Below are positions 24,256 to 37,287 of a stretch of DNA of 64,000 nt, in pieces. A program made the translations under genes and the position numbers. This DNA comes from Sternotherus odoratus (lineage: Eukaryota > Chordata > Testudines > Kinosternidae). Each line of letters starts with the position of its first letter. The first letter of the stretch is position 1. The notes below the pieces were generated by a model. It was not told where the DNA came from. It ran no database searches and saw only the letters and a program-made list of their open reading frames with translations. The stretch spans positions 35,875,626 to 35,939,625 of the forward strand of contig JAVMKO010000004.1 of assembly GCA_032164245.1 (NCBI GenBank), in the 5' to 3' direction.

Positions 24256-24516
24256 TAGTGCATAGGCACTGGACTGGGTATATGAGACCTAGGTTTTCCT
24301 CCCCATTCTTCCATTGACCTGTCATGTGATCACAGGCAAGTCACTTCCCCTTTCTATGCCTCTGTTCCCCCTATCACCATTTGTGTCTTTAGGACATCAA
24401 CTCCTCAGGGCAGGAGCTGCTTCTGCATATGTGTGGTACAATAGCTAGCACGACAGAGCCCCAATCTCAGATGGAGCCTCTAAACACTTCTGTAATATAA
24501 AGAATAAATAATAAAA
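24256..24516 (+). repeat. MIR-like SINE with CR1/L3-like tail
   Basis: The core GGCACTGGACTGGGTATATG, then TTGACCTGTCATGTGATCAC and AGGCAAGTCACTTCCCC, matches the conserved MIR core. It continues into CTCAGGGCAGGAGCTG, GCACGACAGAGCCCC and an AATAAATAATAA end typical of CR1/L3-type 3' ends. About 260 bp, nearly full length. Confidence 0.75.
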
Positions 24517-27500
24517 TTCATGCCTGCGTGAAGCCCATCAGTTTCACTGCAGTTCTACACAGGTGCAGGGGTTTATTTGTGTTGCTCTTGATTGCCCCAC
24601 ACCCTGTGAAAATACATGCTGTCCATTCTCTTTTTTGATTTAAAATATTTTTTACCATGAACATTTTGAGATGAAGATTTTCTTGCTTCTCTGTTTCTCT
24701 TACAATACGTGTATTGGGAAAACAGTGTTTTATAACCCTCATGCATAATTTCCAAAGCAGTATATTCATAGGACAAATGCCAGTAAGCTAGGATGTTACA
24801 TAAATAAGAATGCTATAAATTAAGATCAGGCTATTTACATAAAACCTTCAGTTTGGGGTTTTGCACAATAATTCTTTTTTAAAAAATTTTACGGTATATT
24901 CAATACAGAAAAGCAAGGTCACCTAGTTTAAATCGTTTGTTTTATAGCACAGAAGTTTGGAAAGCAAGATTATTTACTTGTTGGTAAGTCAACTTTTGTT
25001 TGGTTATGACCAATAAACCCTAAATTCACTACAGCTGTAGTTTATTTGGCAGTGACTATCATTTCAGCTACCATGGGCTAATAGTGCTAATTGTCATTAT
25101 CATGGTTAAAAAAAGTTTCTGTGTTAAAACATGTTATTAGTCTCCAGTGATTAGAAGATCTATTTTGTTCTTGATGGATGCAAATATCTCTTGATTAATG
25201 TTACTGGGTGTTATATAAGCAATAATTAGAATCCCCATGTTTCTCTAAATGTGCTATGGTTACTCAGCCAAATTGAGATCTAGGTTGCAAATCTATTGAA
25301 GTCACTAAGGATGGATTTTGCCCTTAATCTAAAGATGGTCCCTATTTGTGTAGTATGTTAAATGAAATCTTTTCCATTATGGTGGTAGTCCCCACAGTTA
25401 GATGTACTTGGCTAAAGAACCTTCTTACTTACAAAGAGGCCTTCACTGGCCCACGTCCCAAGATTCTTATTCTTTTTGTTCATTCATAAGCAAATTCTTA
25501 TGGAGTTTAATGTGCATTCAGATGAAAAAAGTATTCACTGTTTGGGTGGGTTCTGACGGCATTTACAAACAAGTTCAGGCAAAAGATTGAAAAGCAAGTT
25601 TGAAAAGGAGCAAATTAGTTTCCTATCTGCATTTAACTAGAAAGCTACAGTAAAGAAGACTTGGCAGAAGATTGAAGATTTGTGTTTTGTCTTGACCTAC
25701 TTCTTTATCTGGCTTTGTCGTTACAAAAGCACAGGTGAGGTGATTTAAGGATAATAATCATTAATGCTGGTCAAAAATTTTCATTTAAAATACCTTTTTG
25801 ACATAATATGGCTTTTACAACACCTTTTTTCACCATTATATGGGAGGAGCATCTGAAACATTCTAGACAAAATCAGAAATTTTCTCAGGTTTTGATAGTT
25901 GAAATTTAATAATTTGGGCAATAAAACTAAGAAGAATGGTTTTGGCTGATTTATTTTTTATTGCCAAAAATCATTTCCTGATCAGTTCTAGTAACCACTG
26001 ATTAATAAGGCACTATTCCATAGAATACACAATAATACATTTCTTTGAGTACTTTGTGGCTGAAATCTATCACTACATACATTTGATATAGGTATGCCAA
26101 AACTGAATTATAATTGTCCCTGGTGCTCCACCTAGACTATTTTGTCAGATGTTTATTATTAAACTTGCCTTCCTTTCAATTCTGCCCAGCAATTAACATA
26201 TGTATTAGAGCTGTGCTAGTAATTTGCAATATATGCTGCTTTTGTTGAATGTTGCTTCTTTTTTCTGTTCATGACCTACTCATGATTAGATCATATATAT
26301 TTTTAATACTTTGTTCAAAATGTTTTATTTCCTTGTTAATATATTTTACACAATGCATGCTCAATATTCAAACTTTCAAATATGTAGTGTGCTGGTTAGT
26401 TACAAAAGTCACCTATTGTTTCTATTCCCTGATTGGTATAACAAACTAAACTAAGAAAAGTAAAAATGACAATTGAATATGCAGTTTAAAATTTGCTGGA
26501 GGCAAATACTGAAATATCTTTCTTTACACTTAAGTTCCTTTGTACGAGCAAAGCTTTGCCCCCTCAATTCCATTCCACACAGTCTCATCCATAAACTCTA
26601 GTAAATATAATAAAGCATCTTGAGAACTAGAATTCAAGAGCATCTATTTTTGTAGTTAAGTGAATAAGTCTGCAAAACCCATTCAGTTTCTTCTGATTCC
26701 AAAAGACTCTGTCTACATTAAATAACACTCCCATTACAGTGGAATATTTCTCATCAATATTGTGCCTCAGTTTAATGGAGGCATTTAGAAGAAAAGTCAA
26801 AGGTAATGTCTTTCTTTAAAAACGAGAGAGATTTCTTAATGTGAGCTAGCTTTTTTTATCTCATCATTCTTGAATGTGTCCCTTTCTTAGATGAAAAAAA
26901 CTGTTGGTAAATGCCAAGTATTAGACTAACTGAGCAACTGTCACTATTCTAATTTGTAGCCTGAGCTATAGTCCTACAGTACATAATGAACTTATTGTCT
27001 TCATAGTTATTGATTACGTATTTAAAATAAAAATATAATAATTATATTAGGTAATGTCTAATTTTGTAACTTTGTGGAAATATTTCCCCCACAGACATGC
27101 AAATCTCACTCCCCAGTGATATTTATGGAGAGTAACACATGGACATTTAAAGGCAGAATTTTTCTCTTAATTTGCAGCTGAATAGTATTTCAAAAATTGA
27201 TCTGAACTCTTCTAAAATTAGCAGGTTTTTGGGTCATCCTATTTTCAAAAGGTGGAACTACTGTATTTTAAGGGGCTTGGATCACATACTCAATTATAAA
27301 CCATAAATCAGTGGAGCTGTTCTGGTATAAGACTGATGATGGAAGGGTAAGATTCCAAGTGCATGATTGGTATATTTCATATCTATATCATGACAATGAA
27401 GACTACAAATGTAGTGTTCAAATGTAATTAAGTAAATATTTGTTATTATGTGCATACATATTTATGTGTTACTGAGAATGTTTAGGTTTATATCTGTTAG

Positions 27501-28219
27501 GGTGACTGGAATACTGATTACAGATGAGGCTTGGCTCCTGCTAAAGCCATGTGTAGGAAGGAAAGGCCAATTGAACTTTTGAGATATATTTTTTGTAACA
27601 TTCTGACAGAATTGATGGTCTAGTGATCCCTTGCAGCATTTTTCTTCCAAAATGAATCCAGTTCTTGGCCACTGTTTTGCGACATGCCATCTTGATTTAA
27701 TGTACAAAATTCTTGAGCTCTTGGTTATGTTAATAAAGCTTTTTACCTTTGCGTTGGGTTTTAAATTATATCTTGTAATAAGCACCTTCATTTCATTACA
27801 AGGGAATGGGATCATTAGACTATAAATTACTACAGAAGTTACTGTTTCTCCAATATGGTGTGGACATCTACTTGCTTTGCATCATCACAGGGTCGGGGTG
27901 GAATAGCAAGAGACAAAACAATTCACTGTAGGCTTGCCTTTGAACACTAAATCACACTTTATGGGCAGGATTGAATTGCTAGGGTTCAGGGTTAATCCAA
28001 ATTAAGACCAATTTGACCAGACTTTCTATGAAATTTTACATGCAGTAAACTCAAACCCAGAAGTATAAATCCTACTGAGTGGCCTCTGACTTTCTAGAAC
28101 TCCTTGGCCTAGCTTGCGTTATACATAACCCCTTTGTCTCTTCCATCTGAAACCAACACCTTTCTTCACGTGTTAAGCCTAAATAGATTCAGCTGTACTT
28201 AATTTTAAGGTTACCTACC
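24517..28219. other. Non-coding, AT-rich
   Basis: No host gene recognised. A 117-codon minus-strand frame at 27462-27815 has no known motif and overlaps an equally open plus-strand frame. A weak palindromic repeat lies near 25275-25325. Confidence 0.4.
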
Positions 28220-28447
28220 CTAGTTCAGATTAAGGGGTGGGTGACAGTGCTACATTGTAACTCCCGCTGTGCGGACACTGGGCACAAACTAAAAGTTTCC
28301 CACTTTGCATTAATGTATTCTTGTCTAAAGAGAACTTTTCTAATGTGAACTAAAAACCTTTTAGTTCACATCCCACATAGGGAAGTGACAGCGCAGCACC
28401 TTGGTGCTCACTGCTATTTACACCCGCTTAGTCCAAATTATGGGGCA
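28220..28447. mobile_element. Palindromic MITE-like element
   Basis: Centred on a perfect 13-bp inverted pair, 28343-28355 and 28359-28371 (ATGTGAACTAAAA / TTTTAGTTCACAT), separated by 3 nt. Further out, the left GATTAAGGGGTGGGTGACAG is loosely complementary to the right CACCCGCTTAGTCC, and CCGCTGTGCGGAC to GACAGCGCAGCACC. This suggests a long fold-back transposon. Family and target duplication were not determined. Confidence 0.5.
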
Positions 28448-30976
28448 GTGTATGCATGCTCTTAGGCTGTTGGCTCTCCTGGTGGGACCACCACCGGAGT
28501 GAGTCATTGTAAAGACATTGACATTTCATTGACCACATGTCTGTATTTGTTTGTCTATGCATTCTCCATGCATGTTATGAATTAAATAACAATTTTTCTT
28601 AGTGAGTGAGATGCTATGTGGAAGGTGCTAAAGTGTACATTGATTTCTAAGGAAAACATAACTTTTGGGACACACTAATGTCATTTTCATAAATTTATGC
28701 AGAATAGACGCAGTGCTATTCATGTTTATCTCCTTCGGGAGAGAAGTTAATGAACATCACTGCATAAATCAACTTGAAGAATCTCACTTTCTCTATGATA
28801 TACATTTTCTTAATCCTTTGGAGAGAAACAGTAATGAATATGCAACTTTTATGGCTAGTGAAGGTAGCCATAGTTAAGATTGTAAAAACAGTTACCATTG
28901 CATTTGCAGCTCAGTCAATATCCCTATTAAAATCCCAATGAACTTTATATGAGATATAAAAATTAATTACTTAGCTTTCAATTATAGTACCATATCATCC
29001 TATCTCCAAGAGGAGTTGTTTCCAACCTCATTTGACAGTCGAGTGTCCAGTGGCTATTAGCATGCCTACAGCTGAGGAGGAAAGGGTATGCAAAACCCTT
29101 GTTACTGCTGAAATGTCCCTATGAGGAATGCCGCACAAAGATGATCATGTTTATACGATGTTCACAAATGAAGTGCCTGCTCTAAACAGAAAAAAAATCC
29201 CTACAGATAAAATCTGTTTGTTAAATTACTCAGCAGTTGAGCTAACAAGGTGAGCTGAGTTCCAGTTTTTTTGGCAGTGGCTTTTCTAGATATTGAAGCT
29301 GTAGACTATCACCTAGAAAACAAAGATCCTCTTGAATCCAAGAGTACTTGACACTACTACTTAATTGTTACCATAATGTCACTATTAGTATTTGAGCTCC
29401 TGCGTTAGTTTTGTAAATTAAAGCTTTTTCTCCCATTAAGGCTACATACATTTTTTGTCTGTTTTTTATTATAAAAGGAGACACTATAAATCAGAATGGA
29501 GACATTCATACCCACTGTAATAAATATCAATAATAAAGATAAATACAAATATTATCCCTCTCTCTGCTTCTTTGTCCTCAGCTATGTAGTAACATTTGAC
29601 AAATCACACACAAGCACACCCAGTGATCTGTCTAAAAAAGTTACCCCTTTTTTTAGTCACATGAATGGCCCCAAAGAGTAATGAATTAGAAATTAGGAAT
29701 CCATTGGCCCACATAGTGTGTCAGCAGCAATCACAAGAAGTCTGAGTCAAGAGGTGCACATCCTTGGAGACTAATTTTTCAGGCTCTCTGCAGTAGGAAA
29801 GGAGGGTACAAATATAGTTGTCTGCAAAATTCACTATGTACAGTGTTCTTAGGAAATATAGGGTAGTCCTCAACTTTGTTTTGAGCACAAATTAGCATTG
29901 GAGGAGTAAGGTATTCCCCATAATGGGAACTGCTGTAACTAAATGATGAAGCTGAGCTGTGGGACTAACTGTGACTGATGAGAAATCTCAGAAAGAAATG
30001 GCAGGAGTAAATGTCTTTCACATTAACCCCTTAACTGCCAGTAAGTCTAACAGTAGCACCAGTGGTGGGACTATGAATCACACTAATTCTTCAGCATCTT
30101 TAGCCTTCAGCTAACTTTCCAATAAAGAAATGGAAAGTATGAGTGGGAGGTCTCAATCAAAATTCATAATTTGAATATTAAATCATCACAGATACTGACC
30201 AAGAACTAGTTTTAGAAATTATCTGATGAATAAACTTGAATAATTAATTTCAAGATATTGTGATCTCATCACAAACAATTCATAAAGAGAGAAAGAGACC
30301 CAGTTCATTGAACAGAGTATATCATTATTCATGTGAGTGCTAATGAACAACTTCTTTTGCTTCTGATGCCTTCCTTAACAATTTTAAATAGATCAGTGTC
30401 TCCTCCTCTAATAGTACAATTAAGTAAGAAATAGGTGTGTATCACTTCTCTCTGCCAAACCATTCCAATTTATGACATAAGACTTAGAAGCAAGATGATC
30501 TGAAGTGTATCCATTCTGCCATTAACAGGAAATAACAGGAAATAAGCTCTAAGTTGAGTCCTCCACTCTACAAGTCAGAAGCAGTGCTGTGAAGACCAGT
30601 CCTGCTCCCGGAGCCCTGCTTGGGTTGGGGATGGGCAGGAGAAGGAGCCAGCCTCTCCCTTCTTCCCTCACTCCCCACCCCCCCAATTTGGATGGCTAGA
30701 GAACTGGGAGGAAATCCCACCCCCTACTTACTGTGCTATAGAATAACTCCTCCAGGGAGCATAAAGATGACACACATCCTGTACATGATTCATGCCGTCT
30801 GTTGGTTTCCTTGTGACAATTGCCTGCTGGGGGCAGAAACATTGCAGTCCAGAGCATGGCAGTGAAAGACTGCAGCTGCACAGAGTAGTAGAATGTTTGT
30901 TACCTCATTTCCGTATGTAGTTCTGTTAATCATAAAAGGTTTATTTTGACACTGATCTCATCACTAAGGTAGTGCA
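28448..30976. other. Non-coding; may hold a decayed 5' LTR at its right end
   Basis: No gene recognised. The sequence just before 30977 ends GTAGTGCA, which fits the CA end of an LTR preceding a primer site. I could not match this stretch to a 3' LTR, so no LTR is drawn. A GC-rich stretch lies at about 30600-30730. Confidence 0.35.
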
Positions 30977-30992
30977 GGGTACCAGGAGTGGG
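30977..30992 (+). other. Putative tRNA-Leu primer-binding site
   Basis: GGGTACCAGGAGTGGG matches TGGTGTCAGGAGTGGG, complementary to the 3' end of a tRNA-Leu, at 13 of 16 positions (tRNA sequence from memory). It follows a CA dinucleotide at 30975-30976, as expected at an LTR boundary, and lies 45 bp before the gag remnant. Confidence 0.5.
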
Positions 30993-31036
30993 GGACACAG
31001 CATTCTGGAAGATTTGGTGAGAGACGTAATGTTGCA

Positions 31037-31200
31037 GTGGCTGCTACAGAACCTGTGAAATGCAAGTAACTCCTCCACCAGCCCTAAGAATCAGAGGAAA
31101 TGCTGAATGTGCTTGGAAAAGGTTCAAATAGTAATGTGAGTAGTATATGAAATCCACTGGGGCAATTAAACTGGAAGATGAGTAAAGGATTGCTCTGTTC
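31037..31200 (+). pseudogene. gag N-terminus remnant of gypsy element
   Basis: The original start ATG appears to have become GTG at 31037 (V-A-A-T-E-P-V-K). After a one-base shift the frame from about 31064 reads VTPPPALRIRGNA, then WKRFK and, past stops, YMKSTGA; this resembles the start of gypsy gag proteins (P-x-L-x-x-x-G-N-x-x-x-x-W-K-R-F-K). It continues KLEDE-stop-RIALFL, again gag-like. At least four stops and a frameshift make it non-functional. In the family, gag forms the capsid-like particle. Similarity to pol begins about 100 bp further on, so the rest of gag is missing. Confidence 0.6.
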
Positions 31201-31297
31201 TTAAGCTATAGGTGATACAAGCAGTGATACAAGCAACAAGTATAGGAAAGGGAGGGGGAAGCAACCCTTCCCACTTGCCTATTCTCACTATAAAAAT

Positions 31298-32250
31298 GAG
31301 CTGTCCATGATCTCAGGGCTGCTCCAGAAGGGGACACAGAATGTGGTTCCCGAATAGATGAGAAGGAAAACATAGCAATGACTTTATGAAAGAAGGGCGC
31401 CTGGGAACGACAAAATCAAAAGGAGAGCTAGAGAAGCTGTCTTCAGGGCACAGATGAATAGTGATATCAAAGTAAAGATGAGCAGATGTGGAACATGTCA
31501 GAAGTACAGAGATTTCCAGAAGGAAAACAAACAAACAAACAAAAATGATACCATACAAACAATTTGAAATTCCATGGGACAAAATTGGAATTGACATGTT
31601 CAACCTGGGAAAATATGATTTATCTGGGTATAATGGACTCTTTATCACTGTCCCAGAAGTAGTCACACTTGAAGATACCACAGCAGCAACAGTTTTCAGG
31701 CACTTTAATCTGTATTTGCACATCATGAAATTCCAAAGAATAGTAATAATTGACAAAGGACAACTGTTCAAGAATAACAGAGATAACAAAGAGGAATTCC
31801 TGAAGTTTGCTCAAATGTATGACTTTTGTCATGAGACATCTAGTTACAGATATCCTGAAGCCAGTGTATTAGCTGAATGTGGAGTATGTAGAGTGAAGAA
31901 CTGGCACAAAAACAACTAGATGCAAAAGAGGAGAACTACACCACTATGGTGTGGAAAAGCCAGTGGCTGAACTCCTCTACAACAGACTCAGTTATCAAAT
32001 ATGGGACAAAAACACAGGATGACTAAGTAGTCTGTGATGGTAAGGAAAAGACTAGGCCGGTATAGTCTGATAAAATATTATAAGAAAGAAGCAAGACCTC
32101 TTTCATAATTTCTGTGAGAATGTGTCAAGATAGGCTCTGGCCAGTCAAAATCACAGTGATCAAAGAGTCATTTCACTCATTCTCATTGATCACAGATGAA
32201 GGCAAACCCTTATGAAGGAATAGTAAGCATCTGCTCAAAGTACCTGACAA
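31298..32250 (+). pseudogene. Integrase (pol C-terminus) remnant of gypsy element
   Basis: Decayed Ty3/gypsy integrase. Similarity begins at 31298 (ELSMISGLLQKG, then VVPE). The H2C2 zinc region follows in one frame at 31388-31525, ending MSRCGTCQKYRDFQ. A frame change falls at an AAAC microsatellite (31524-31545). The catalytic core is open at 31548-31916: D in IGIDMF (31593), D in IIDKGQ (31752, where the usual DNG has become DKG), and E in VLAE (31875). The second D to E spacing is 41 residues instead of about 36, owing to a short insertion near NNRDN. A stop at 31917 and a shift follow, then PVAELLYNRLS and a C-terminal strand at 32122-32250 (LWPVKITVIKES, ITDEGK, HLLKVP) with one stop. 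The family enzyme inserts element DNA into host chromosomes; this copy cannot be active. Confidence 0.85.
31524..31545 (+). repeat. (AAAC)n microsatellite inside the pol remnant
   Basis: AACAAACAAACAAAC tract lying exactly where the zinc-region frame and the core frame part company. Slippage here probably caused the frameshift. Confidence 0.8.
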
Positions 32251-32300
32251 CTGGGCTGAGACAAGTGAGGTGAGAGCAGACATACAATTCACCAACTGAC

Positions 32301-34257
32301 CCTGTTATTAATGATGAGACTGAACAGGCCTTTACAGACAAGGACTTGCCAAAAAAAAAAAAAATTGCAACATGGCAGATCGGGAAGATTGCTGATCTAG
32401 CCTAAGACTGATAGATATGTTAAGTTTGTATTAAAGCAATCTGAAGGGCTGTTAAGTTGGTTATTGTATTTGCTATAGTTTGATAGTTTCATTTAATAGT
32501 GTTTTAGTTCAGTCAGTAACTTCGAAGGGATGATGTGAATCCTCTAGGAAGTGTAGTGAAACTACAATCCCTGTATATTCTTCATGAAGTATCCTACTGG
32601 GCTGTGAGGAGGAGTGGCTATTCCTCTGCAGTCAATAGATGTGACAGCGGTGTGACGTCCCCCTGGTGTTATCTGGACCAGTGATTTGCTAAGTCACTCC
32701 AATCCTCTACTCTGTGAGCCAGCCTTACCTTGCTCTGCTACACTTTTACTAATCTAGTTAAAATAGTAGGTATCAGTAAGAAGTGCTACAAATGTGCGCT
32801 CTCTGTGTGTAAATATATATATAATCATAAGGATTTTTTTTGTAAAATTCTATTTTTGCTGAGCTAAGAACTGTTATACACAGCCCATTTCATAACAACA
32901 TGTGATATTTATGAAAAAGAGATAAAAGACAAGTTTTAATAGCTTCAATCCTTGGCAGTATTTCTTGCTCTGGTAACCACACAGAATTTAAGCAGCTTGT
33001 TTTAAATTTGAACAAAATTGAAAAAAAGAAAGGAAAAGATAGTACTGATTCTCTAGCCAGCTAGAAGGATCTTTGGAACTTTGCAAAGGGATTAATTGTT
33101 CCCTACCCAGGAAATTCTTTCTCAAGGTTCAGCAAACTCCACACAACAAATCTTCCATTTCTGAACTTCTGGATGCAATGGTTTGGAAGGGGACACGCAG
33201 GAGATAATATTGACTGGGTAAGTATTATCGTCCATGAGGAAATTTCCATGGGTTTGCATGTGACAGTGGTTATAGCTCAGTCATATCTGTTTCTGCTTTT
33301 AGCACTCTGCTGCTCCATCCTCACAAACATGGAGTGACCCTGCAGAGTAGGACAGAGGATACCAACTGTCCCAGCATGAACTTGGAATAGCATACAGCTG
33401 AGCCAGGACTTTCTTTTTCTTGCATCTCCTCCCTGTTTTAGGGTTTGGCATTGGCTCAAAGCCTGGAGCACACATGGAAACTCTTGCAAAAACTTTTACT
33501 GCCATTGGCCATCTATATGATCCACACAAAACTGCTCACAGAAGGGAGGGGTGCAGACAGCAGTGTAGATTCTTGTTGCTTCAAGTAACTTTAATTTAGC
33601 CATAACTGTTCATTTGGATATTCCATCTCAGTGCCACAGTGGTTGCTCCCTACTTTGCCCCCTCCCCAAATGAACCTATGTGGAAATCCATCTACCCCTG
33701 CTAAACATCATGAAAGGATTTATATGGCTTTTGTGGGAGAAGTAAGAGTATGCTGAGAAGCTGGTGCTCTTTCCTTTTGAGTCTTCCCACTACTACCAAC
33801 TCATCCCTCTGGACCTGGGTGTCTTCTGAAAAATGAATTTTGGACACAGTGAAGAAAGTGGAACAATAGGGGGAATCCTTGGGGTTGGCACTCTCTTTTG
33901 ATGATACATTTTCATATTTTGCAGGCTCTGCATTCTTGTAAGACTTTTTTTTTCTGAAGGAAATTAAAAAACATATTTTTTTTAATTGTGGGGGAAATGA
34001 ATGTGGCAATATCATGTTAGAACATTAGGTACAGAGATTTGTGTGTGCTGCTTATGCAAAGTGCATCAGAAGTACTAATGGTTATATTGCTGTTTGTGAG
34101 GTATGTTGGACTATATTCTAGAACAATATTAGTTCTCGGGCTTTGGTCAACGGATATCATTCTAGCTGTCCACAGGGTGGAACATTTTGAGAAGCAGGAA
34201 ATGATGATTTAGGGGGAAAGGGATGGTCTTTTGGGGGATAATGGACTGGAATTTAGG
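32301..34257. other. Non-coding; may include a decayed 3' LTR
   Basis: An A14 tract lies at 32348-32361. The stretch 32395-32760 could be the 3' LTR of the gypsy element but has no convincing TG/CA ends. No gene seen in the remainder. Confidence 0.3.
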
Positions 34258-34385
34258 ACATCCTGACACAATTTTCAGCTCTGTCATGGACCTTGGGCAA
34301 ATTTAGGCAATCTCCCTGTGCCCAAATTCCCCATCAAGTAAATGAGGAAAAAATACTTCCCTGCCTCCTGGGGTTGTTGTGAGCA
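34258..34385 (+). repeat. MIR-like SINE
   Basis: AGCTCTGTCATGGACCTTGG, GCAATCTCCCTGTGCCC, AATGAGGAAAAAATACTTCC and CTGGGGTTGTTGTGAG match the MIR core and its following region. Diverged, 5' end lost. Confidence 0.65.
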
Positions 34386-37159
34386 CAAGTGCATAAGTAC
34401 AAGAGTACAATGAGATACGATTGTATAAAAATCTAGATACATACTCTGAAAATGCTGAAATACTGTTCTAGACACTCAAACAGTATCTGTGAACAATGGA
34501 TGCTATGGGGTATGCAGCATCATTGTCCCAAGGCTGGATGCAAGGAAGCAAAGTGGAGGAGTGGAAAGAACTCACCATTTTGGGCAGAGGCAGAGAGAAC
34601 TTCTCCTTCCCTGCCCTCTGCTCGCCTGAATCATAGATCCTATTATGTTTATAGCAGAATGAACTTCTTTTTTTTTTAAGAGGGAAGGGGGACAAAGGAA
34701 GAAAAGATGACGACAGTGATCGTGTAGTCAAACTGCACAAGAAAGACTCCCTCCTTGTGGATAGTGTTTGCACTCAGGACTGTTCTTTCTTTTGTCCTAT
34801 AATGTCTAAGAATGTACATGTTCTTCCTCATCATTTGTCAGAGCAAAGACTGGCACAGAAAATCATCATTGGCCAAGGTTCAGATGCAGGATTTCCAGTA
34901 AACAAAAATTAATTAGGGTACTTACTTTATCCTCAGCTGCAGTCACTCAAGTGTTTGTTAAAAGATTTGTGTAGCCTTAATACATTTCTGCATAGTATCA
35001 TGGCTAAGATCCCTGGAAATGGAACAGATACATTATTAGTATGAACTGGAAGTCAATGAACTCCCATAAAGATAGAATTAACTAACACATGATGGAAAGC
35101 TAGCATCAGAACGGAATGGCATTATAATTTGCATAATAACATCAGCCAGAGAGGAAACTATTATTAAAACACCCAATAAAAGAACCCTATAACAATGGAA
35201 TCTGATTGTAAGGAAATGGACAGTTTTTTATAGTCTGTTCTGTGTTGCAGTGGCTGATGTAATGACTGGTTATACTGCACATAGCCGAGGTCACTCGGCA
35301 GGGTTTGAGCCAACATCCATTATTTTTAAAATCTTTCCATTACTTCTGGGTCCTGAATTCCTGGGAGTTTTTTCTCATTGTTGAAAGGAGCCTGTGTGAG
35401 GTCTAGGAGTTGTCTCCTTTTATTCTTTTTTCCTCCCTACTTTATAATTTGTTATTTTCATCTTTCGTGGCCCCTCTGCTTTCATCCATTCCCATAAGCT
35501 ATCATGTACTCCATGTGCAAACTTTCACTGTGATGTCCTGGAACGATAAAAGATGAACACGTTGGTGGAAAAAATATTTTGCCTTTCAATTTATTTTAAC
35601 TCATTTAATTCACCATCAGCAGAACTAAGCTCCCATTTACATCTCCCAGACACAGTCTGAAATGAGACTTTGTTCCTTTATTGTGGAATTCTCTTAGATT
35701 AGAAAAGCTAGCCATAAAATATGATGCATTTTGCTTCCTATCAGCATATCTCCATATAAGTGAGGAGAACTACGTTGAGTTTAGTTTAACATGATCCAGA
35801 GAAACTAGCCTTTGTAGAAATGCTGACTCTTACTAATACAGTTGTTTGAAAATGAATAGTGCTGTTGAACTTTTTACAAATATAAAATATAAATAAAAGT
35901 ACATAGAGATGTGGATAATTTCTATTGGTCTTTACATAATTTAGGTATTTCAATTGCACCCACATCACAGCATAAAGGGGTGGCACTTAATTTACTGCTT
36001 GGCTGCGACCCTTCTTCCACAGGTTGATGTGACAGAGAACAGGGTGATTTGTAACAGTGGGTGTTGTGTTTATATAGTGTTCTTCCTAACTGCATGTGGT
36101 GGAACCTTTGTTCAGCTGGGCAGAAGAAAAGAGATTGTAAATATACGGACTCCCGCTGCAATTGGTGGTTATGTTAGAGGAACAACTAAGCCAGGAGGGA
36201 GAAATTACTGTACTCAAGGAGCAGTCTGCACATGGCTGCCCTGCAGTCTGTGAATCTTTCATAGAGACAGCACACAGGGTGGGTGAGGATCCCACACACA
36301 GTTGGGAGAAGGAAACAAAGAACTAGAGATAGGCAGCTATGATTTACTGGGTGGTTATAGTATTAGTAGAAAAAAGAGGAAGAGAATCAGGAAGAGGGGG
36401 AAGGAGGAGGAAATGGTTGGATCTTGCATATAAGGGTCTGGAAGGTTTATTTATAGGAGAGAACAGTACATTGGAAGGCTTTAGTACAGACCTGACCATG
36501 AACATCATGAAGCAACTGGAGGATAGGATGCAAGGGGATAATAAGTTGAAAAAGAAGAGGGAGCTGAGAGTTCATCCTAAAGGATCCATGCACTGAACTC
36601 AGCCTCCTCACCATAGAGCCTTTTCAAATAATCATCAGTGGCACTACAGGTACTAGCATTTGTCAATCTGTTGCCTCTGAATGCCTACAAGACTACCAGA
36701 CTGCCTAAATGCCATGACCCACAGGGTTACAGACCACATTAGATTCCATATGTATGTATAGGCAGATCCAACAACAGTTTATGCTGGATTTCAATGCCAT
36801 GGTAAAATTTCCATCTGTTCTAGTCATTGTACATAGCATATATATCTATCTATCTGAGAGGCCCAAATATGACATGATTTCTGAAAATGCTGCCTTTGCA
36901 TTACGTACAGCCAATATAATAATGGAATAACTATGCTTTTCTTATTTTTATGGCAGTGCAGGCTCCAAGACTCCTCCTCCACAGAGTGCCTTATCAGCTG
37001 GATAGGAGGGCTCTTCCTCCTCCTATTGTGACAGTACGAACTATATCATATAAACAAGAAAGGTGAAGGATGCCAAGTGATACATGGAATGAACAGCACA
37101 TTTCTCATTGCCAAAGGGTGTTAAATAAATGTGGTACCTCTCAGACAACTGATTCAGGC
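34386..37159. other. Non-coding
   Basis: No gene recognised. A (TATC)n-like run lies at about 36838-36856. Several 60-100 codon frames on both strands overlap each other and show no motif. Confidence 0.4.
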
Positions 37160-37260
37160 ATAATAATGACTGGGACCAGAATCTACATTCCTTACTGTTT
37201 AAACTCCCACTAAAGTTAATGAGTTTTACTTGAGTAGGGATGTAGGATCAAGCCTTTAAA
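37160..37260. repeat. Short palindromic repeat
   Basis: CTCCCACTAAAGTTAATGAG core, with GGACCAGAATCTACATTCC at the left opposed to GGGATGTAGGATCAAGCC at the right. Confidence 0.5.
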
Positions 37261-37287
37261 TAGAATAACTGCTGCTAAATTGGGATG

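Larger units (their letters stand above)
30977..32300 (+). mobile_element. Degenerate Ty3/gypsy retrotransposon, internally deleted
   Basis: In order: a primer-binding site, the start of gag, then the end of pol. Protease, reverse transcriptase and RNase H are absent, so roughly the central half of a normal element has been deleted. Every frame is broken by stops or indels. An A-rich tract at 32348-32361 follows, and paired LTRs could not be recognised. The Ty3/gypsy assignment rests on the H2C2 zinc region, the D-D-E core and the C-terminal strand of the integrase. Confidence 0.82.

Noticed and set aside
27462..27815. 117-codon minus-strand frame, considered as a processed pseudogene
   Set aside because: No recognisable protein family, no poly-A tail and no flanking duplication.
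31313..31789. 158-codon minus-strand open frame
   Set aside because: It is antisense to the gypsy integrase remnant, which explains the sequence.
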